64,000 nucleotides of DNA. Source: Epiperipatus broadwayi. Lineage: Eukaryota; Onychophora; Udeonychophora; Euonychophora; Peripatidae. Positions 36,601 through 49,949 of the stretch are shown one piece after another. The translations under genes and the position numbers were made by a program. The stretch spans positions 1 to 64,000 of the forward strand of contig JAQFVV010001052.1 in assembly GCA_028023455.1 (NCBI GenBank), read 5' to 3'. The notes beneath the pieces are model-generated. The model worked only from the letters and a program-made list of their open reading frames with translations. It searched no databases and was not told the DNA's origin. Every line of letters begins with the position of its first letter. The stretch's first letter is position 1.

Positions 36601-39600
36601 TAAATAAATAAACAATTTTTTTTTCTTTGGATATTTTTTTTAAATATAAATCTCAATGCAATATTAGTTATTAAGTTTAGTATTAAGGAATTTGAATTGA
36701 ATATGCTGAGGTATTAATATGTTTTATATTTTTAATGTTTATTTTAAAATTTATGACTTTAAACTTATATTTGAGAAATTAATGTAGTGTGCACTGAATG
36801 TTGGAAAAGACAGAAAGTGTGGGTAAAATTATACTTGAGGTTTTTATTATAAAGTAATATTATTTAAATTAATTTATTGGAAATTTTTTAAGTATAAAAT
36901 ATTTAATAAATAAATTAATGTCAGCATAATGCATTAAGAAATGGGAATCATAGTAATATATAAAAAATATCTATGCCATTAGAATTGTAAAAATAATATG
37001 AAAGGAATAAATATATAAATGATAAAGGTGCCTAAAGAATTTTGATCTCAATTTAGTGTAATAAAATAGAATATTGACGATTGTCAAATTATATATAGTT
37101 TGTTTTGTAATACATAATTGCTAGATTTGTAGGATAACATTTGATGTGAAGATGATATTGTAGTATTAATCTTGTAGTAAATTGTAGTGATTGATGCTAG
37201 GAATATGTGTTATAGTCAGATAGGTTCCAGGATAGGATAAAACATCTTCCTGAAGAACTTATAGAAATAGCATAATGGGATTTGTCTATGTGATACCCAT
37301 ATTTGTAATTTTGGTACATAGAAATAAGAGGATGTTAATTTCCATAAAATTTTAGTATAGAAGCCTGGATGTTAAAATAGTATCATTTAGACAAAATTGA
37401 CTACTTGCCAAGATAGAACATTTCATTTAGAAGAAAAAGGGGACCTCCATTTCATATTTATAGTTGTTAGTTTATTAAAATCAATTTCTTATCTATGGAA
37501 TTCTTTTAGCTAGTAAAGAAATATAAGGTAAGCATCAAATAAAGATTAATTATATATTTTAGAAATATAATTTCCTTCCTAGGTGGTGGAGGACTGATTT
37601 TAGAAGAATCGGAATAAATACAAACAAATGTTATAATATTTAAATAATTTCTAAATGATACCATACTAAAAGATAAAATGAGATCAATGATGAAAATAAA
37701 AAGAGATAAAGAATGAACAGAATGAATGATCATCAAATAGTAGTTCAATCTTAGATCAATTAATTAGTTTAATATTTTATAGATTTTATATTAAAAGGAA
37801 CGACAATATAAATTTGAATTTTATGTATAGTTATTGGTAGAGTTCACATGAAAATTTAATAAAGTATTTTATTTTATGTAAGTGATGTAAAAAGGATAAC
37901 ATATTGCATTATTCAATAGAAGAGAACTAAAAATAGAATCCATATTATGAATTTATAAACGTTATAATAAAATTACAACATGAAAGAAATTGTACATGTT
38001 GAAAATAAAAAAATTAATATTTAATTAATAGAATATTTGTTTAATCTAAAGGTTAAATTTAGAAGAGGTGTATATAGTTAAAGTATTGATTTTATTAATG
38101 TAAATAATTGTACAAATATTTTTAAAATGTTATATGTGTTTTATAATTAATTATAGTATGTAATATTTAAGAATTTGCTATTTATTATTATTGTTATTCA
38201 AATAAACAAATATTTTGTTATAAATTTTAGACTAATGGATTTTCTACTCAAAATTATTTTTGTCACAAAGTCATATCAAAGCATATAAATATAAAGTGAT
38301 TACAATTAAAGAGATAATTATTAGATAATTATGAATAAAATATTATAAAGAAAAACTTAATAAATTAGTTGTTTATTTAGTTAAATCATAATTATTTAGA
38401 TGGTACTGTTTAAGAGCATTGTATTTTAATTGGAAATGATAATATTTTTGAGTCACATTATTCTTATTTTAAAATTAATTTGAATTCATTCTTGGCATAA
38501 ATTTAAGATGGTATAAGTTTACAAGAGAAATTGTTATTGAAATATCTTGTAAGATTTACATTTTGTATTAAGATGAAATTTAAAATAGTATTTGTGAACT
38601 ATGTTAATTCATTGAAGTCATTGGTGGGAAAGTAATGTAGTAAAAAATAAATATTAATTTCTTATATTATGATTATTAGAATTACATTAATTTTAAGAAG
38701 TTGATTTAATTTATGTTTATAATATTAGGTGTGTTTATTATTAGGATGATTGGATCTTAGTAAAATCTCTCATACTATTCAATTATCTTATAGGGAGTAA
38801 TCATTATTTTATTATAGGAGAATAATCATTATCCTTGAGATATCTGTAAGATAGTAATAGTTGTTATAAAGTATTTTAGAATGCAGTTTTATTATTTTGT
38901 ATATAATTTACTAAATAAATGAAAGGAAATATAATCATTATTTTCAATGAAAGATTATGCAAGTCATTGTAGCAATTTTTATAAGAAATATACTAAGATA
39001 ATGGTTAGAAGATTTTTATAATAGCAATACCATTGGGAAGTATATTTTATATGCTTTCTCAATGTTGAAACCGCTATATTGTAACCATCTCTTAAATCTA
39101 CCTTATATAATATATGTCTATAGTTAATGGTTGAGTCTCACAAAGTAGTGTTTTTATATATTTTATATTTTAGTATCTGAGCTAAGCTAAGGATAGGATT
39201 TATTTGTACAGTTTATATGTGGGAGTTCAATATGGACACGTTACAATATATACACACTAACTTTTGTGGAGTTTAGTTATTCAGATGAAAATGAGAGAGA
39301 CAATATAATCTAAGATCAAGGGTTTGAATAGCTTTCTCCCAATGATATCACAATTATGTCATTACTCTGTAATTTCTAATTACACTTGTTTTCATAGTAA
39401 TTTTTTATTCAAAGTCAAATCCATCCATTTGTCCATTCTATAAAAGGTCTTACATATTAAACTGGTGTTAAAAGCTGTTAAAATGTCTTTTACAAAACAT
39501 TATCAAATAAATATTACACAATAAGTTTAAAAAAAAAAAAAACTATTCTACAAATCAAATACAAAAAATATATTCAAAATTATATTTAAATAAATTAGAT

Positions 39601-40335
39601 ATTTTTTTTTTCTATTTATCCCTTTTTATTATATACTATAATAATATTTTAAATATCAGTTTTAAATAAATCCAATGTTTTAAAATAATGTTTTTATATA
39701 CACATAATTTAATACCATCTTATCATAACAACATATAAGTACACTTATTTGTTTAAAGATTATTTTTAAAATGTATGTAGTAAGTAAAATGTTAACAAAT
39801 AAATTTATCAATATATACTTTATTATTGCTATCATATAAAACTGTGGTACTTATGTATTAGTCTGGATACCAAAATGACTTTTTAAGAAAAATTCTGACA
39901 AATCAGCAAGAATATGTTTTCATTACAAAATAAAAACAGATAGTTGTGACTTATGAGTTTTTATTATGGCACTTTATGCCATCATATCCGTCCTTCCCCA
40001 CCTAGCATAATTAGGCACTTTGTGCCATCATAAACATCCAGTACTTGAAATACCAAACTTTAAATCTGAAAAAAAAAAAAACGCATCTTATGTCCAATGA
40101 TGGAGATATTTTCATTATGAAAAAAAAAATATGAAAAAAAAAAACCTTGAAACATTTTTATAATTTGTGGAAACAAACAATTTAAATTGGAATCATTTAT
40201 TTCTTTGATTAATATTTTATATCTGGAATTATCCATAATCAATCTTGGTGTCTGAACTAATACTAAAGTATCAAAATTATTTATATAGTTTTATTAATAT
40301 ATCCCTAACATAATATTAAATAATACCTAACACTA
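33646..40335. other. Unrecognised very AT-rich, CpG-poor DNA
   Basis: No coding domain, RNA gene or shared repeat was recognised in this 6.7-kb stretch. A short repeated motif, GGCACTTTATGCCATCATA and GGCACTTTGTGCCATCATA, occurs at about 39968-39987 and 40014-40032; each can form a small hairpin. Short minus frames at 35481, 37506 and 40060 are AT-rich chance frames. Confidence 0.5.
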
Positions 40336-41020
40336 TACTAGTAATTAATATTTACTAAGGCTTTACGCTTGAAAATGCAAAGCTAGGGACCTCTACAGGT
40401 TCTAACCACAAGCTTATGCTCTGGAAGAAAAGAGGGGAACCCTTCTTTACTTCAAAATACTTTCTATATAAATAGGTGAAGCTGAAGTGGTTAGATCTGA
40501 GAGCGTGAAGTTATTCAATACTTCACTGATTAAGTCCACAATTCCTATTACATACATTAGTACTCGCAAACTCTTTCAATTTGCAATGAGTCAATGGAAA
40601 GATCTTATAACTAGAAATCTATTACGATAATTTAAAGTTGTAATTATAAATTTATTTAACGCACATTGAATACATAAGTAATATTTACTAAGGCAATAAA
40701 CCTCAAGCATGTACGCTTGAAAATCGAAAGATTTCACAAGTACTAATGTGCAATAGGAATTGTGAACTTAATCAGTGAAGTATTGAATAGCTTCATGCTT
40801 TCAGATCTAACCGCTTCAGCTTTAACTATTTATATAGAAAGTAGGTTGAAGTAAAGAAGGGTTTCCCTCTTTTTTTCCAGAGCATAATCTTGTGGTTAAG
40901 ACCTATAGAGGTCCTTTACATTTGAAATTTCAAGCTACATACTTGAGGTTTATTGCCTAAGTAAATATTACTTACATATTCAATGTACGTTAAATAAATT
41001 TACAATTGTACTAGTAATTA
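40336..41020. mobile_element. Family 3 inverted tandem element
   Basis: A 661-bp insertion (40348-41008) lies between two perfect copies of TACTAGTAATTA (40336-40347 and 41009-41020). The left part is one ~332-bp unit (TAATATTTACTAAGGC at 40345 and again at about 40677). The right part is an inverted, internally shortened unit. GGGACCTCTACAGG at left appears as CCTATAGAGGTCC at right. ACAAGCTTATGCTCTGG appears as CCAGAGCATAATCTTGT. No ORF. The architecture is the same as the hammerhead families, but no hammerhead core was found. Confidence 0.8.
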
Positions 41021-41026
41021 TAAATA

Positions 41027-41258
41027 AAATAGAAATTCATATAACATTACAGTACTAGACAAAAACAAAATTTTATTAAAATTCTTCCACAACCATGATT
41101 TCATCTATTAACAAATAGCACTTGCAAGTGAAATTAATCTAAACATATATATACACATGACATGGTCTATTTGTTAATAGATGAAACCATGGCTGTTGAA
41201 GAATTTTAATAAAATTTGGTTTTTGGCTAGTATTGTAATGTTATATGAATTTCTATTT
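41027..41258. mobile_element. MITE-like foldback
   Basis: Inverted arms of about 92 bp: AAATAGAAATTCATATAACA (41027-41046) against its complement ending at about 41258. The inner arm CTATTAACAAATAG is mirrored by CTATTTGTTAATAG. The loop contains CACTTGCAAGTG, a perfect dyad. There is no coding capacity and no clear flanking duplication. Confidence 0.7.
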
Positions 41259-42689
41259 CATTCTAACATAATATATACTCCATTCATTTTATTATATCAT
41301 TCTTAGAATAAAATAGTCAGTATTAATCTTAAAATTTTGGCATGAGATAATTAAAAAACAAAAAAATGATACATTGTCTGTTAAAAATACCATGCATGGC
41401 TATTTCATATTACGATTTGGTTTTTTAAAATTCGTGTCCAATGATATAGTAAAAGATTTTAATTACTTTTAAATGAATTTACATAATCTTAGAATTAAAG
41501 ATAAGCTAACAAAAGTTTTATGTAGATAACATCAAGTTTAAATTCAAATCCTGATACTACAATATATATACACATGCAATACATTGTGGGTTTTTTTTTT
41601 TGCTTTACCATATTTACTATAAATATATACAACTAAATTCCCTTTTAATAATTATAAGTTAAAATAGTTCTGTGTTAATTCAATATTCACAAATGAAATA
41701 TTTTTTACTGCATCTCTGAAGACCCTCCAAAAAATGAGATCCATATAGGTCTTGTTTTAATCTGATTATGCCTCTACCAGACTAAATTATGCCAGCAATA
41801 GTCTTATTTTTTGGGCATTAACTGGCTTCTCTTTTGTTTAGACAAAGACTCTTTTTTTTTCTATTAACTTTTAAAAAATAATAAAAGTATAATAATAATT
41901 TAAGTTTAATTAACTTTTTATTTTCCCTTTAAAAAAAAAGAAACTATTTCTTGTCTTTTTTTTCCTCTGTTATTTTTCAAATAATATTTAATTTGGCAAT
42001 ATTTGATATTATTTTTCTAATGATTTATAATGGCATAATTATATTTCTCCCATTTCTTTTTTCCTAGATTTCATTTAGCCTTTCATTGATTAAGGTTTTC
42101 ATATAGTACATACATATGTATTTCACATTATTTCTTTAATTAATGATAAGACTTTTATTTCTTAATCTTTGATCTCTCTTCCATTACTTATTATTGCCTT
42201 TTCTATTAATTTTAATAAGATTATTATTATTATTCTGAATTTATTTTACAAAGTTCTGCTTCTAAAATATTTTTATTTTTAATTCTTGCATATTTATTAT
42301 TCAATTTTTGATTAAATTCTTATCCTTTCTATTGATTTTTAAATGCTATCACTTATTAAAATTTTTTATTACAATTGACCACAACTTCAAGCTGTTTAAA
42401 GTTTTATTTCTGATTTTATATATATATATATTCTACCTTATCTAACATAAGTTTTTTTATTTAGTTTTTAATACTTCTAATTATTCTTTTTTTTTTTAAA
42501 AAAAAATACATTATAATATTTTCATAAATGCATGCATGTATATTGAAGTAAGGTTAGGAAAATAAAGTTTTTTCTCCCAAGGCTAGTTTGATGGATGGTG
42601 CCAAAGAGACAATTGCTTAGGTATTGGAATGGGATTAGCATTAAAATGAGATATAATGTTTTTAAAAATATTTTTTTATGAAATTATAG
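41259..42689. other. Unrecognised AT-rich DNA
   Basis: T-rich on the plus strand from about 41850 to 42520, then abruptly A/G-rich where the satellite starts. No feature recognised. Confidence 0.45.
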
Positions 42690-45600
42690 AACTGAAACTG
42701 ACTGTCAATAGATTAAATATATAATAGTCAAAGTAAAACAATAAAAGAAATAAAAAAAGAGACAGCAAACCAATGTGAAAAAAGAGGTTGAAATAGAATC
42801 CAGATAAAAAATCATGTAAAGAGTAGAGATATAACTAAAAATAAAAAGACTAAAATTGAAAACAAATGTGAAATAAATAAGCAGAAAAACATAAAAAAGA
42901 ACAAAATAAATAAAATCAAATAGATAAAAAACATCCACTGTGCTCCAACAGGGGATGATGGAACTGAAACTGGCTGTTAATACGATCAAAACTGGAAAAA
43001 AAAAGGGAATACATATATGTTAGACCAAATAAAACAATAAAAGTGATGCTAAAGAGAGACAGAAAACCAAGCTGAGAAAAGAAGTTCAAAGGGAATCATC
43101 CAGATAAAGAAACAAAGTGTAGAGAAATAACTGAAAATAAAAAGAATAAAATTGAAAACAAAAGTAAAATAAACAAATGGGAAAAAATGGAAAGTTAAAA
43201 AAAAGGATAAAAAACATTATCCAATATCCTCTAAAAAGAGGATGATGGAATTGAAACTGACTATCAAAGCAATCTAAATTGAAAAAAAAGGGAATACATA
43301 TATGATAGACCAGGTAAAACAATAAAAGTGATGAAAAAGAAAGCCAGCAAACCAAGCTGAGAAAAGAGGTTGAAATAGAATCATCCAGATTAAAAAAAGT
43401 GATTAAATATATGATAGACCAAGTAAAACAATAAAAGTGATGAAAAAGAAAGACAGCAAACCACGCTGACAAATAATGTTCAAATGGAATCATCCAGATA
43501 AAAAAACCAAATAAAAGGTAGAAAAGTAACTGAAAATAAAAAGAATAAACACGCAGAAAAAAAATAAAAAAGAACAAAATAAAATTTTAAAAATGTGTAA
43601 AAAAACTCCACTGTGCTCCAAATAGGGGATGATGGATCTGAAACTAGTTGTTAATAAAATGAAAACTGCAACAAAGAGAATACATATATGAGAGACCAAA
43701 TAAAACAAAAGTGATGATAAAAAAAGATAGAAAACCAAACTGAACAAAAAGGTTCAAAGGAAATTATGTTAATAAAAAACCAAATAAAGTATAGAGAAAT
43801 AACTGACAATAAAAAGAATAAAATTGAAAACAAAAATAAAATAAAATAAATAGAAAAACTGGAAAAAAAAAATAAAATAAAATGGGTAAAAACATTATCT
43901 AATAATGTGCTCCAAAAAAGGATGATGGAACTAAAACTGACTGTCAACACAATCAAACCTGAAAAAAAAGTGATTAAATATATGATAGAACAGGTAAAAC
44001 AATAAAGGAAAAGAAAAAGAGAGACAGCAAATCAAGCTGAGAAAGTGGTTCAAATGGAATCACCCAGATAAAAAAAATCTAGAAAAATAACTAAAAATAA
44101 AAAGAATAAAATTGACAACAAAATTAAAATAAAAAAGTAGAAAAAAATGAAAAGATCAAAACAAAAGAAGAAAATAAAATAAGTAAAATATATTACCCAA
44201 TGTGCTCCAAAAGGAGGATGATGAAATTGAAACTGACAGTCTTCACAATCAAAACTGAAAAAAGAATTACATATATGATAGACCAAGCAAAAGTGACAGC
44301 AAATTAAGCTTAGAAAAGAGGTTCAAATGGAATAATCCAGATAAAAAACTCACATAAAGTGTAGTAAAATATCTAAAAACAAAAAGAATAAAATTGAAAA
44401 CAAAATTGAAATAAACAAGAAGACAAATGTAGAAAGATAAAAAATAAATGTAATAAAATGGATAAAAAACATTATACAATGTGCTCCAAAAAAAGGATGA
44501 TGGAACTGAAACTGGATGTTAACACAAAACTAAAAAAAAGGGATTACATAAATGATAGACCAAGTAAAACAATAAAAGTGATGAAAAAGAGAGACATCAA
44601 ACCGAGCTGAGAAATGAGGTTCAAATAGAATCGTCAAAATAAAAAAACTAAATAAAGTGTAGAGAAGTAATTGAAAATAAAATGATAAAATTGAAATCAA
44701 AAATGAAATAAACAAGCAGAAAAAAGTGGAAAGATCAATAAAAAAAATAAAATGCGTAAAAAAACATGATCCAATATGCTCCTAAAAAAGAGTGAAGGAA
44801 CTGAAACTGACTGTCAATACAATCAAACCTGATAAAAGAGATTAAATGTATAATAGACAAAGTAAAACAATAAAAGAAATAAAAAAGAGACAGTAAACCA
44901 ATGTGAAAAAAGAGACAAATAGAATCATCCAGATAAAGAAACCACAAAGTGTAGAGAAATAACTGAAAATAAAAAGACTAAAATTGAAAACAAATGTGAA
45001 ATAAACAAGCCCAAAAAAATAACAAAGAACATAATAAATAAAATAAAATGGATAAAAAACATCCACTGTGCTCCAAACAGGGGATGCTGGAATTGAAACT
45101 GGCTGTTAATACAATCAAAACTGAAAAAAAGAGAATACATATATTATAGACCAAATAAAATAATAAAAGTGATGATAAAGAGAGACAGAAAACCACACTG
45201 AGAAAAGAAATTCAAAGGAAATCATCCAGATAAAAAAACAAATAAAGTGTAGAGAAATAACTGAAAATAAAAAGAATACAATTAAAAACAAAAGTGAAAT
45301 AAACAAATGGAAAAAAATGGAAAGTTCAATAAAATAAAATAAAATGGATAAAAAACATTATCTAATATCCTCCAAAAATGGGATAGTGAAATGGAAACTG
45401 ACAGTCAATGCAATCTAAACTGAAACAAAGGGATTAAATATATAATAAATTCCAAAATTTAGGATTAAATATATAATAGATCAGGTAAAATAATAAAGGA
45501 AGTGAAAAAGAGAGACAACAAATCAAGCTGTGAAAAATGGTTCAATTGGAATCAAAAAAAAACAAATAAAATGTAGAAAAATAACTAAAAATAAAAAGAA

Positions 45601-47780
45601 TAAAATTGAAAACAAAATTGAAATAAACAAGCCGAAAAAAATAAAAAGATCAAAAAAATAAAATAAAATGGGTAAAAAACACTATCCAATCTTCTCCAAA
45701 ATGGAGATGATGAAACTGAAAATGGATGTCAACACAATTAAAACTGAAAAAAAGGGATTGCATATATGATACACTGAATAAAACAATAAAAGTGATGAAA
45801 AAGAGAGATAGCAAACCAAGCTGAGAGACGAGATTCAAACAGAATCATTGAAATATATAAACTAAATAAAATGTAGAGAAATAACTGAAAATAAAAAGAG
45901 TAAAATTGAATTACAAGTGAAATAAGCAAGCAGAAAAATAAAAAACAAAATAAATAAAATAAAATGGGTAAAAAACAACCACTGTGCTCCAAACAGGGGA
46001 TGATGGAACTGAAACTGGCTATTAATACAATCAAAACTCAAAAAAAGGAATACATATATGATAGACCAAATAAAACAATAAAAGTGATGATAAAGAGAGA
46101 CAAATGCAAGATGAAAAAAGAGATTCAAATAGAATCATCCATATAAAAAATCAAATAAAGTGTAGAGATATAACTGAAAATAAGAGAAATAAAATTGAAA
46201 ACAAAAGTGATATAAACAAATAGAGAAAATGGAAACAAAAAAAATAAAATAAAATGGGTAAACAACTTTATCCAATGTGCTCCAAAAAAGGGAGTGATGG
46301 AAGTGAAACTGACTATCAACACAATCAAAACTGAAAAAAGAGGGATTACATATATGATAGACCAAATAAAACAATAAAAGTGATGATAAAGAGAGACAAA
46401 TGCAAGCTGAGAAAAGAGATTCAAATGGAATCATCCAGATAAAGAAACCACATCAAATGTTGAGAAATAACTAAAAATAAAAAGAATAAAATTGAAAACA
46501 AAAGTGAAATGAACAGAAAAAAATAAAAAGAGAAAATAAATAAAATAAAATGGGTAAAAAACATCCAATTTGCTCCAAAAAGAGAATGATGGAACTGAAA
46601 CTGACTGTCAACACAATCAAAACTGAAAAAAAGAGATTACATATATGATAGACCAAATAAAACAATAAAAATGATGAGAAAGAGACACAGCAAACCAATC
46701 TGAGAAAAGGAATTCAAATGGAATCATCCAGATAAAAAAAATGAAATAAAGTTGAGAGAAATAACTGAAAATAAAAAAGGTTGAAAATAAAAGTGAAATA
46801 AACAAGCAGAAAAAAGTGGGAAGAACAAAAAAAAATAAAATGGTGAAAAATATTATCCAACCGGCTACAATAAGGAATGATGAAACTCAAAATGAATGTC
46901 AAAACTTAAATATGTAAAAATCAAAACTATAAAAAAAGACCAAATGTATGATAGACCAAGTAAAATTGTAAAAGGGATAGAAATAGTAGGCTGACAACAA
47001 ATCTGAAAAAAGGGATTCAAATGGAAACATCCGCATAAAAAAAACGAATAAAGCTGAAATGAGAAATAAATGGGGAAAAAAAATTGAAAACAGAAATGAA
47101 ATAAACAAGAAAAAAAACTGGGAAGAACAGAAAAATAAAATAACATGGGTAAAAAACATTATTCATTGTGCTCCAAAAAAGAGATCACAAAATGGAAACT
47201 GTCTGTCAAAACTCATCTAATCAAATTACCTAAATATATTAAAAAAAGGAAACAAAGGTATGATAGACCATGTAAAATAATAAAGAAATGGAAATAAGAG
47301 GTTGAAAATAAATCTGAAAAAAGGGGTTCAAATGAAAACATCCATATAAAAAAAAACTTCAAGAAACAAATAACTAAAAATAAAAAAAAAAGATTAAAAA
47401 CAACAAAGAAGCAGAAAAAAGTGGGGGAAAAGAAACAGAAAAAAAAAGATTAAATGTATGATAAATCAAAGAAAATAATAAAAGGAATAAAAATGAGAGA
47501 CTGAAAACAAATCTAACAAAAGGGCATTTAAATAGCAATATCCAGATAAAAAAACCGAAATAAAGTTCAGAGAAATAACTGAAAACAATAAAAAAAGATT
47601 GAAATGAAAATGAAATAAATATGCAGAAAAAAGTGGGAAAAACAAAAATAAAATAAAAGGAGTAAAAAATATCCAGTCTCCTCCCAAAAAAGATGATGAA
47701 ACTGAAACTGACTGTTGAAATCCATCTAATATCTAAAGATCAAAACTGAAAAAAGGGACTAAATTTATGATAGACTAAAA
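42690..47780 (+). repeat. Satellite array, ~293-bp monomer
   Basis: About 17 head-to-tail monomers, recognised by GTGCTCCAAAAAAGGATGATG and its variants at about 42941, 43224, 43612, 43908, 44202, 44481, 44776, 45069, 45369, 45690, 45984, 46277, 46570, 46861 and 47167. Typical spacing is 291-300 bp. Each unit also holds GAAACTGACTGTCAACACAA, ATGATAGACCAAATAAAAC, AGCTGAGAAAAGAGGTTCAA and GAATCATCCAGATAAA. The plus strand is very A/G-rich. A subtype with CAGGGGATGATGG and GGCTGTTAATAC is interspersed. The long minus-strand frames are Phe/Tyr/Leu-rich products of this bias and are not genes. Confidence 0.9.
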
Positions 47781-49130
47781 GGCAAAATTGAAGGGAAAAG
47801 ATCCTAAATGTACAATAGATGCAATATAAAAAGAAAATGAAATTTAAATTAAATAACCCGTGGAAGTAAAACTTAAACTGATAAAAAAGTGAAAATAAAA
47901 CTATTTCCATCAAAAAAAATATTGGACAACAATTTTGACACCAAAAAAAAAATTTAAAAAAAAAACAACAACAAAAGTCGTACTGAAAATAAAATGATGA
48001 AAAATGATAATAAAAAATTTGTCCTCATTTTGATGACAATAAAATTGATCTTTGAAACTAATCTTAAAAATTAAGTAAAAAACAAAACTGAAGGAAAAAG
48101 CATCTTAAAATCTAACAGACACTAGACAACAAAGAAATGAAATTGAGTGATAAATAAATATAAAACTGAATCTCACAAAAGATTCTGAATAATCTGAGAC
48201 CATCAACACAAAAACTGAAAAACAACCTTGACTCCTCCCTAAAAATTTAGACAAAAAAATCAAATGGCATAGGAAAACCATGAAAAGAGAAAATGCCTAA
48301 AAACACTTTACCCACCATTCTCCCACAAAAGAGATGTCAAAAAGAAAATTGAACTTCGAAACTAATCTGATAAAAGAAAATAAAATTGAAGGAAAAAGAT
48401 TAAATTATAAGAGATGAAGTACAAAAAGAATATAAACAACTTGAATAATAAGTGGAACTAAAACTGAAGCAGACAAAAACAGTGAAAATTAAACTGACAT
48501 CATCAAAGCAAATATTGGATAACGATTTTGACCCCATAGAGAAAATTTTAAAAAAAAAGGACTTCTGAAAACAAAGTGTTTAGAAAATGATTTTAAAATT
48601 TTGTCCGTGTAAATAAAATGGACTTTTGAAATTAATCTGTAAAAGTAAACTACAAACTATAACTGAAGAAAAAAGAGACTAAAAGTCTAATACATTATAG
48701 ACAAAAAGAAATGAAACTGAAATTGAATAACAAATGGGAATAAAACTGAAACTCACAAATTAAAACCCTTAAAATAAATCTGAGCCATCAAAGCAAACAC
48801 TGGAAAACAATTTTGACACTCCCTACCCCCCAAAAAAAAATTAGATAAAAAAATGAAGTCTACCAAAAACAATATGAAGAAAAAATGGTCACAAAAAAAA
48901 ACTGTCTCTACCGTACTCCCCCCCCCCTCCACAAAAAATATTGAAAATAAAATTGTTCTTCAAAATTAACCCGATAAAATTAACTAAAAAACAAAATTGT
49001 AGGAAAAAGACCCTAAAACCATAAGAGATGAAGTAAGAAAAGAAAATTAAACTCAAAGTAAATAACAAATGGAAATAAAACTGAAACTGAGATAAGCACT
49101 GAAAATGAAACTGATTCTATCAAAACAAAT
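47781..49130 (+). repeat. Diverged edge of the satellite (second subfamily)
   Basis: Blocks such as TGAAGGAAAAAGA recur at about 47788, 48090, 48378, 48668 and 48991, giving a ~300-bp period. AACAATTTTGACACC-type and TCTCCC blocks alternate at ~600 bp, suggesting a two-monomer higher-order unit. The purine bias is the same as in the main array. It includes a C-run near 48919-48927. Confidence 0.7.
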
Positions 49131-49949
49131 AATTTAAGCAAAATATTTTGTTTTTAAAATGTTAAATAAATGGTTCACTTTATTGAGATTCATTAAAAAC
49201 ATTAATTTATTTGATTACATATATGATCTTTAATTGTTTTCTTTATTTAGTTACTTATACGCTACACAAATATCACATATTCCACCCTCAAAAAAAGAAA
49301 ATAATTCTAAACAATTAACATAAGATCATCATTATCAACTGATCATTCTACGAATAACTCATGGATAATTAAAATTAAACTACGACAACTATGATGTCAA
49401 TGATTATGTACAACCATGTGTTATGTACTCTTTTTTAAAAAAAAACAGCTTACAATTAACAAGACAAATATCCTACAACTATTATATTCATTAACACTCC
49501 ATTTCATTCTAACAGGATATTAGAAAGTTAAGACTATATATTTTTATATCTTGTGTAAATTTTGATCAATCAAATCAATGATTCTTTTCTGATAAATAAT
49601 GGTTCTTTATAGTGGAAAAATTGGATGTTTGCTACTATATCCATAATGATTGATACAGTTTATCAAGGCTTTTTATAAAGCAATATTTTATAAATCACTA
49701 ATCTCACAAATCCAACATATATTACTGGCCTTACATGGTGATTGGGACAAACTCTTATATCCCCAGTTAGTGTACTTACATTCATGGCTGCATACTTCAT
49801 GATGATAAAACTATTTAAATTTTAGAGGTTTACCTCTAAGTCATGACAAAATCTTATAACTATCACCATTATTTATCTTGTGATGAAATTTCCTTTGGAT
49901 GAAACCTGAACATTTTCTTTAGATTATTTCACATTTAAACTAATATAAT
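49131..49949. other. Unrecognised DNA between satellite and gag-like relic
   Basis: The abrupt change in strand composition at about 49130 marks the satellite edge. A minus-strand reading may be a continuation of the retroelement at 49950-50640, but no domain was recognised. Confidence 0.35.

Noticed and set aside
43086-43577. Long minus-strand open frames across the satellite (163 aa here, many of 60-100 aa up to 47.7 kb)
   Set aside because: They are Phe/Tyr/Leu-rich readings of a purine-rich tandem repeat, recur in several frames per monomer, and match no protein.
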